Origin: Paenibacillus phyllosphaerae
GTDB taxonomy: Bacteria > Bacillota > Bacilli > Paenibacillales > Paenibacillaceae
Reading direction: 5' to 3'
DNA: 64,000 nt
Assembly: GCF_014192105.1 (NCBI RefSeq)
Contig: NZ_JACHXK010000004.1
Coordinates: 186,001 to 250,000, forward strand
Positions 58,767 through 64,000 of this stretch are shown here, piece by piece. A program made the position numbers and the translations under genes. The notes under the pieces are model-generated. The model made no database searches, was not told where the DNA came from, and saw nothing but the letters and a program-made list of their open reading frames with translations. The first letter of the stretch is position 1. Each line of letters opens with the position of its first letter.

Positions 58767-60125
58767 TTAATCGCTGACGGGATGCGTGCGAAGCCAGTTT
58801 AACATATCATCCAATGTTCGGACCGGAACAATATTGAGTGCTGGCGCCCCCTTCCGCGCTTCCTCCGCCTGCTCGTCCGGCACGAAGAATACGTCCGCGC
58901 CCGAGCGCCATACCACATACGCCTTCTGCTCGATCCCGCCGATCAGTCCGACCGTTCCGTCGGCGCCGATCGTTCCCGTGCCGGCTACCTGGTTGCCGTA
59001 GGTCACACCGCCCGGAGTTAACTGATCGATTAGCGTAAGAGCCAGAATAGCGCCATGCGACGGCCCGCCTTGATAAACAAGATAGGAGCGGTAGTCCACT
59101 TCGCGAGGCAGATCGGCATGCACCCTGTCCTCGATCTGGATGCCGAACACCGCACGCTCAGCATCATCAGCGCTCGGTTTGGTCATCGCGGCAATCTTCA
59201 GTTCCTCGCCGTCACGCTTGATGGCGAGGTTCAGCGTCTTCCCGGGCGCCACATCCGACATCACCTCGGACAATTCGGCTGCCGTAGCGACGGCTTTGCC
59301 GCCGACTGCCGTAATTTGATCGCCGGGCTTAAGGAGATCGACCACTGGACTGTCCTTCATGATCGCAAGCACATAGACGCCGGTCGGGATAATGCCTTGG
59401 CCAATGCCGACCCGCTGGAAGGCTACGGCGCTGCCGACCTCATTCGCGCCGACCCGCTGGCTGTGTGCCGCTTGCAGCTGCTCGCCGATCGATTGCGTCG
59501 TATCCCGTTTGCTGATGGCGATATGCGGGAACATGCGGGCATACACCCAGTCAATCGGGAAGGCCGGCCTGTCGATGACCAGCACGCCTTCGATATTGCC
59601 TTTCTCCGCACCTCCTTCGACTTGCGCATATCGGTTCATATTAAAGGTAAACCCGGGCGTCGTGACTTGATACGCGGTCGGCCAGAACAGAATCCCCGCA
59701 GTAGCGGTGATAACGACGACCCTTCGCAAGAGCCGCAATCGCCAGCTGACGCCTGCATCGCGTTCGGACAACGTAAGATCAAGCAGCGTGAACAGCCAAG
59801 CAGCCCCAAGCGCAACTCCGATCAACACAAGTTGGTACGCGTTCACCAGAATCATCAGGGCAGCGGCCAAGCTGCTCAACTGCACCAGCCAGTTGACAAT
59901 CCGCCTAACTAGCTGCTTGCTGCCTCGTTCAGGCCGCAGCTTCCACGCGCCGATCATCCATAGGAACGGTATCGCGGCAAGCAGCTTGACGAGCCATTCC
60001 ATCTGATCAATCCAGAAGTAGTCACCGATGCGGATAGGGTCTGCGATCCAGATGATCTCCCCCAGAATTGCGATTATTCCGAATAACCCGTACCCGATTA
60101 CGTACAGGATTCTAGCTGCCTTCAC
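58767..60125 (-). CDS. PDZ and Lon-like (S16) membrane protease
   Basis: A 452-residue protein with four N-terminal membrane segments (about 5-25, 45-60, 80-110, 132-150), an extracytoplasmic region with a PDZ domain (about 240-320; VVDLLKPGDQITAVGG) and a C-terminal Lon-type protease domain with the Ser/Lys dyad in GGPSHGA near 366 and GGIEQKAYVVW near 405. This is the YlbL-like type, with extra membrane segments. The start is GTG after GAGGAGGAG. Last gene of a four-gene unit with an ABC exporter. Confidence 0.9.
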   Translation of the reverse strand: MKAARILYVIGYGLFGIIAILGEIIWIADPIRIGDYFWIDQMEWLVKLLAAIPFLWMIGAWKLRPERGSKQLVRRIVNWLVQLSSLAAALMILVNAYQLVLIGVALGAAWLFTLLDLTLSERDAGVSWRLRLLRRVVVITATAGILFWPTAYQVTTPGFTFNMNRYAQVEGGAEKGNIEGVLVIDRPAFPIDWVYARMFPHIAISKRDTTQSIGEQLQAAHSQRVGANEVGSAVAFQRVGIGQGIIPTGVYVLAIMKDSPVVDLLKPGDQITAVGGKAVATAAELSEVMSDVAPGKTLNLAIKRDGEELKIAAMTKPSADDAERAVFGIQIEDRVHADLPREVDYRSYLVYQGGPSHGAILALTLIDQLTPGGVTYGNQVAGTGTIGADGTVGLIGGIEQKAYVVWRSGADVFFVPDEQAEEARKGAPALNIVPVRTLDDMLNWLRTHPVSD

Positions 60126-60179
60126 TGGACTCCTCCTCAGCGCTGCAATATCAAAGACGGTAGACGGATGTTCGAATCG

Positions 60180-61157
60180 TTAGTACACATCGCGCCTCGT
60201 GAAGGAGACGAAGGCGACCGCAAGGGCCGAAATCCCCCACACGAGGAGCACGATGAAGGAAAAGCCGAGGGACATCCCCTCGATCGGCGGCGCCGCGTCC
60301 TCCAAGTAATCGATGAGCTCCAGGTTCACCATGAACAAATACTTGGCTGTCTCCCAAGAGGCGACCATTGAACTTAGAATCGTGCCGGCTATCAGGCAGG
60401 CAAGCATGATTCCCATAACGGCTGCCGTGCTGCGCACTAGAACAGAGAGCATGAACGTAATGGTAGCGATGATGAGAGAAACATACCAGGCAAGCCCAAG
60501 CTCCATGAGGATATATTCCCATTGCGGAAGCGTCCTTACCGACGTAGCGTCGAGTTCTCCGCCGCTGACGGCGAAGCCCGTCAACACGGGCGCATTCCAG
60601 CCCTGGAATCCGAATACCAGCCCCGATATAACCGCGGACAGCAAGCCGAAAATCGTAATGATGGCCGACACCGACAAGGTGAGCGCGACATATTTGCTGA
60701 GCAGGATCCGAGAACGTCTGATCGGCTTGGTCAACAGCACCTTCATCGTGCCGCCGCTGTGCTCGGAAGAGACGATATCGGCCGCAACGACCATGACCAT
60801 CAGTGGCAGCAGCAAGTTGATCCCATTCTCGACGAACCCTCGCACGAAAGTAGGCGCACCGGGCTCGGACGGATTGATGTCGTGCTCCAGATAGTAACGC
60901 TGCTGTGCGATCCGAATCTCCAGCTCCTGCGTCTCTTCGGCCGTCCGGTTCCGCTCCAGACGGCTTTCCCACATCTGGATCCGCTGTTCCAGCGCCGTGC
61001 GCCAATCTACATCGCCGTACCGTTCGCGGTTCTCGATCGCCTGCTGATATTGCGCATAGGTGAACAAGGAGATCAGGATGGCGATAATGACGGTCACGAC
61101 CACCAATCGCCGCTTGCCGGTTAGCTTCACCATCTCATTATAGACCAAATTAATCAA
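60180..61157 (-). CDS. ABC-2 type transporter permease
   Basis: A 325-residue membrane protein: membrane segment at about 18-36, a charged extracytoplasmic loop (40-115) and five further segments from about 118. The block DIVSSEHSGGTMKVLLTKPIRRSRILLSKY near 135-164 is typical of ABC-2 permeases. The start is TTG after AGGGGGG, overlapping the end of the ATPase gene by 8 bp. It exports an unknown substrate with that ATPase. Confidence 0.92.
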   Translation of the reverse strand: MINLVYNEMVKLTGKRRLVVVTVIIAILISLFTYAQYQQAIENRERYGDVDWRTALEQRIQMWESRLERNRTAEETQELEIRIAQQRYYLEHDINPSEPGAPTFVRGFVENGINLLLPLMVMVVAADIVSSEHSGGTMKVLLTKPIRRSRILLSKYVALTLSVSAIITIFGLLSAVISGLVFGFQGWNAPVLTGFAVSGGELDATSVRTLPQWEYILMELGLAWYVSLIIATITFMLSVLVRSTAAVMGIMLACLIAGTILSSMVASWETAKYLFMVNLELIDYLEDAAPPIEGMSLGFSFIVLLVWGISALAVAFVSFTRRDVY

Positions 61158-62061
61158 TGCTCTGCCCCCCTGTCAGTTCAATGAACAGATCCTCGAGGGA
61201 CGGCAGCTTGCGGCTCATCTCCATGACGGTAATACCGGCTTCGACTAACGCGGTATTCCACTGTCCGATACGCTCGGCGTCATATGGCGTAATGACCGTA
61301 TCGCCCGCCAACTGAGCGTCAGGCGTAAGCCGGCTAAGCAACTCCAAGCCTGCCTGAAGCGGCGTCAGCCTCCAAATGACCCTTTCTTGGCTGGCGAGCA
61401 AGTCGCTGACCGTGCCGACCTGCACGACTCGTCCTTTGGATATAATCGCCACTCGGTCGCACATCAGCTGGATCTCGCTGAGCAAGTGACTGGATACGAG
61501 CACGCTCAGCCCCTCCCGCTCTGCAAGCGTTCGGATGAACTCCCTCATCTCGCGTATGCCGGATGGATCAAGACCATTCGTCGGCTCATCCAATATGAGC
61601 ACCTTCGGCCTGCCGAGCAGCGCCTGCGCGATGCCAAGCCGTTGTCGCATCCCCAGCGAATAGGTCTTCACTTTATCGTGAATCCGGGCTTGTAGACCGA
61701 CTAATTGAACGACCTCTCGAATTCTCGACTCATCCACCCCATCCATCATCCGGGCAAAATAAGCCAGATTGCTCCAGCCGCTCAAGTAAGGGTAGAGTTC
61801 CGGATTCTCGACGATACACCCCATCTGACGCATCGCTTCCGGGAATTGCTTATGTAAATCATAGCCGCATACATGAATCGATCCGGTCGTCGGCTTGATA
61901 AGGCCGACCAGCATGCGGATCGTCGTCGTCTTGCCTGCCCCGTTCGGGCCGAGGAAGCCGAATACCTCTCCCTGCCGCAGCTCGAAGTCGAGTTGATGAA
62001 TAATTTCCCTCCTGCCTATTACCTTGCGCAGTCCCTTAACCGCCAGCGTTATCTCGCTCAT
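61150..62061 (-). CDS. ABC transporter ATP-binding protein
   Basis: A 303-residue ATPase: Walker A GPNGAGKTT near 38, signature YSLGMRQRLGIAQAL near 134, Walker B VLILDEPTNGLD near 154 and the H-loop in VSSHLLSE. The C-terminal 80 residues form the extra domain usual for ABC-2 exporters of the antibiotic/lantibiotic type. GAGGGGGTG precedes the ATG. It starts 11 bp after the SGNH hydrolase gene. Confidence 0.94.
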   Translation of the reverse strand: MSEITLAVKGLRKVIGRREIIHQLDFELRQGEVFGFLGPNGAGKTTTIRMLVGLIKPTTGSIHVCGYDLHKQFPEAMRQMGCIVENPELYPYLSGWSNLAYFARMMDGVDESRIREVVQLVGLQARIHDKVKTYSLGMRQRLGIAQALLGRPKVLILDEPTNGLDPSGIREMREFIRTLAEREGLSVLVSSHLLSEIQLMCDRVAIISKGRVVQVGTVSDLLASQERVIWRLTPLQAGLELLSRLTPDAQLAGDTVITPYDAERIGQWNTALVEAGITVMEMSRKLPSLEDLFIELTGGQSID

Positions 62062-62072
62062 TGCGCACCCCC

Positions 62073-62876
62073 TCACTCCGTAATCAACGCCGCGACCCGC
62101 TCGCCGATCAACTTGTAGCCCTCCGCATTCGGATGGAACAGATCCCGGGCCAAATAATCCAAAACCTGGAGCTGAAACAGATCGTATGTCGGCACCATCA
62201 CCGTATCTGGATAGGCTGCGGCGATCTCGGCCGCGTTGAAGTTCCATTCGCGCACGATCTCGCTCGTTCGTTCATGATCCTCGAGTTCCATGAACGGGTT
62301 ATACAAGCCGATCAGGAAGATGCGCGCCGTTGTATTAAGCGACCTTAGCTTGGTAAGGATCGTCGTCAAGTCTTGCTCATAAGCAAGCTCGATCGTTTCG
62401 ATATTCGCTTCATCCAGCCGCTTAAGCGTCTGGCCGCCTTGGAACAAATCGTTCCCGCCGATGCTAAGCACGATAATATCCGCGGCCTTCACTTGACTGG
62501 CTGCGTTACTATCTTGATCCAACAGCGTGAGGAGTTCACTCGATATTTGACCGTTAACGGCCATATTCGTAAGCTCGATCTCATCATCAAGCTTGTCCTG
62601 CAGCAGGTCCGTCATATAACCGACATAGCCTTTTCCTTCGGGATCGCCCGCGCCGCGAGTCAAGGAATCGCCAAGCGCCGCAATCCGGAGGCGCCCATCA
62701 TCAGCCACGATAGGGGCGGCCGGTTGTTCCTCTTCCGCCGGCGGCTTCTCGGCTACGACAGCCGGAGAATCGCCGAAATAATCGGTCATCGTCCAGGCAA
62801 GACCGCCCGCCCAGACGATACAAGAAACCGCCGCTGCCCCCATGAGCCATCCGATTGCTTTGCCGCGTCTTGTCAT
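62073..62876 (-). CDS. SGNH/GDSL-family hydrolase, membrane-anchored
   Basis: A 267-residue protein with an N-terminal membrane segment (about 8-30), a Glu/Pro/Ala linker and an extracellular SGNH hydrolase domain: block I GDSLTRG near 66, Gly in NMAVNGQIS, Asn in GGNDLF near 135 and the Asp/His pair DLFHPNAEG near 245. It is an esterase or lipase acting on the cell surface. I start at the ATG after AAAGGAG; the frame is open 38 codons upstream without support. First gene of the exporter/protease unit. Confidence 0.93.
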   Translation of the reverse strand: MTRRGKAIGWLMGAAAVSCIVWAGGLAWTMTDYFGDSPAVVAEKPPAEEEQPAAPIVADDGRLRIAALGDSLTRGAGDPEGKGYVGYMTDLLQDKLDDEIELTNMAVNGQISSELLTLLDQDSNAASQVKAADIIVLSIGGNDLFQGGQTLKRLDEANIETIELAYEQDLTTILTKLRSLNTTARIFLIGLYNPFMELEDHERTSEIVREWNFNAAEIAAAYPDTVMVPTYDLFQLQVLDYLARDLFHPNAEGYKLIGERVAALITE

Positions 62877-62990
62877 GATGATCAGCTCCTTTCCCCTGTG
62901 TTTCCTTATTCTCACCTTAACATTGACGCCTAATAGATGACAAATAGGAATGTAGCTTAAAACAGCCACTTCTAAGCGGGAAGCAGGCAT

Positions 62991-63022
62991 AAAAAAAGAC
63001 CGTCCGATTGCTCGGACAGTCT
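62991..63022 (-). terminator. Terminator after tyrS
   Basis: AGACCGTCCGA pairs with TCGGACAGTCT, minus strand TTTTTTT follows. Confidence 0.9.
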
Positions 63023-63035
63023 ATATACGCGTCGA

Positions 63036-64000
63036 TTATTCGAAACGTGCCAGGTAGTAATTCTTCTTCCCGCGGCGGAGCACCGCGTATTTGCTGTGCA
63101 AGCGCTGCTCAGCTTGAATCACATCGTCGATGCTCGTGAATTTCTGACCGTTGACGGATACGGCTCCGCTCTCGATGTCCTGCTTCGCTTGGCGGCGCGA
63201 TGGCGCGGCGCCGACTTGGATCAGCAGATCGATCAGCTTGCTCTCCTCATTCGCCGGCACGACCGTCGTCGGCATATCCGCCAGCGCCTCAACCAGTTCG
63301 GACTCGCTAAGCTGCGTCACGTCCCCGGAGAAGAACGCTTGAGTAATTTTCTCCGCGCTGACGACCGCATCGCTGCCATGAACCAGCTTCGTCACTTCGC
63401 GCGCAAGCTCGCGCTGCGCGGTACGCTTCTCCGGATGCGAATTCAGCTCTTCTTCGAGCGCTTCGATCTGCTCGCGCGTCAGGAACGTGAAATATTTCAG
63501 GAACTTGATCACGTCATTATCGTCCGTATTGATCCAGAACTGGTAGAACTGGTACGCCGACGTCTTGCTGCGATCGAGCCAGATCGCGCCCGTCTCGGAC
63601 TTGCCGAATTTCTTGCCATCGCTCTTCGTCACGAGCGGCATCGTCATGCCGAATGCGTCGCCGCCGCCCATCTTGCCGATCAGATCAAGGCCGGCCGTGA
63701 TGTTGCCCCATTGGTCGCTGCCGCCGACTTGAAGGGCGCAGCCATGCTCGGTGTGCAGCTTGTGGAAGTCATAAGCTTGCAGAATCATGTAGCTGAACTC
63801 CGTGAACGATATGCCGTTCGCCAGACGGGAGTCGACCGAGTCCTTCGCCAGCATGTAGTTGACCGTGAAGTTCTTGCCCACGTCTCGCAGGAACGAGATG
63901 ACGTCAAGCGGCGCGATCCAATCGTAGTTGCTGACAAGCTTCGCCGGATTATCTTGCACGTCGAAGTCCAGGAACCCGGACAGCTGGCGCTTCAGGCTGT
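63036..64000 (-). CDS. tyrS: Tyrosyl-tRNA synthetase, 5' end missing
   Basis: The visible 321 residues are the C-terminal three quarters of TyrS, which charges tRNA-Tyr. Seen are QVGGSDQWGNITAGLDLI (tyrosine/ATP site), the KMSKS-type loop as KKFGKSE, and the C-terminal S4 RNA-binding domain (SRRQAKQDIESGAVSVNG). The reading frame runs off the right edge, so start and any T-box leader are outside the window. Confidence 0.96.
   Translation of the reverse strand, partial: SLKRQLSGFLDFDVQDNPAKLVSNYDWIAPLDVISFLRDVGKNFTVNYMLAKDSVDSRLANGISFTEFSYMILQAYDFHKLHTEHGCALQVGGSDQWGNITAGLDLIGKMGGGDAFGMTMPLVTKSDGKKFGKSETGAIWLDRSKTSAYQFYQFWINTDDNDVIKFLKYFTFLTREQIEALEEELNSHPEKRTAQRELAREVTKLVHGSDAVVSAEKITQAFFSGDVTQLSESELVEALADMPTTVVPANEESKLIDLLIQVGAAPSRRQAKQDIESGAVSVNGQKFTSIDDVIQAEQRLHSKYAVLRRGKKNYYLARFE

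Noticed and set aside
1-64000. CRISPR arrays, IS elements, prophage, tRNA or rRNA genes
   Set aside because: No regularly spaced repeats, transposase or phage genes, or tRNA/rRNA-like conserved sequences were noticed by eye; a tRNAscan or IS search could still find something short.

Overview
The window reads as chromosomal DNA of a moderately GC-rich, spore-forming Gram-positive bacterium of the Paenibacillus/Cohnella type. The signs are lipobox lipoproteins, strong AGGAGG-like ribosome sites with many GTG/TTG starts, Lpl-type sugar transporters without a local ATPase, YesM/YesN-like two-component regulators, a YfmM-type ABC-F protein and a promoter matching the sporulation factor sigma-K. 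No plasmid, phage, IS element, CRISPR array, rRNA or tRNA was seen. Genes at both ends are cut: an AraC-type regulator on the left and tyrS on the right.

Left part (1-13.3 kb): an Lpl-type ABC operon (solute-binding lipoprotein, two permeases) followed by a membrane-bound AraC regulator, all on the minus strand and preceded by a leader with an attenuator-like hairpin. Then come a VanZ/RDD membrane protein, malate:quinone oxidoreductase, a chemoreceptor, a small unknown protein, a CE7 acetyl esterase and a YceI-like protein.

The 13.7-23.9 kb stretch is a polysaccharide-utilisation locus: two permeases, a binding protein, a YesM-like kinase, a YesN-like response regulator, a GH88 unsaturated glucuronyl hydrolase and a heparinase II/III-family lyase. 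Three promoters in it share one architecture: two 13-bp direct repeats about 21 bp apart, then exactly 24 bp, then a -10 box. This is probably the response regulator's operator.

Middle (24-38 kb): housekeeping and signalling genes (YebC-like regulator, RluA-type pseudouridine synthase, diguanylate cyclase, AraC and TetR regulators, ABC-F ATPase), a DJ-1/PfpI gene under an apparent ZTP (pfl) riboswitch, argD with an ARG-box inside its promoter, and a third sugar ABC operon preceded by three GATATnnnCCC direct repeats.

38-54.5 kb holds two groups of glycosyltransferases, each next to small beta-rich proteins, with a methyltransferase, a DUF1796 protein, an epimerase and a BNR-repeat protein. 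A sigma-K-like promoter before one of the small proteins suggests a spore-surface glycosylation system. Cell-wall and membrane genes are interspersed (M15 and M23 peptidases, TVP38, DUF2156).

Right end (55.7-64 kb): a 440-bp hairpin-rich non-coding stretch, a copper-amine-oxidase-domain protein, a TerB-like/Bax-inhibitor pair, an SGNH hydrolase/ABC exporter/PDZ-Lon-like protease operon, and tyrS.
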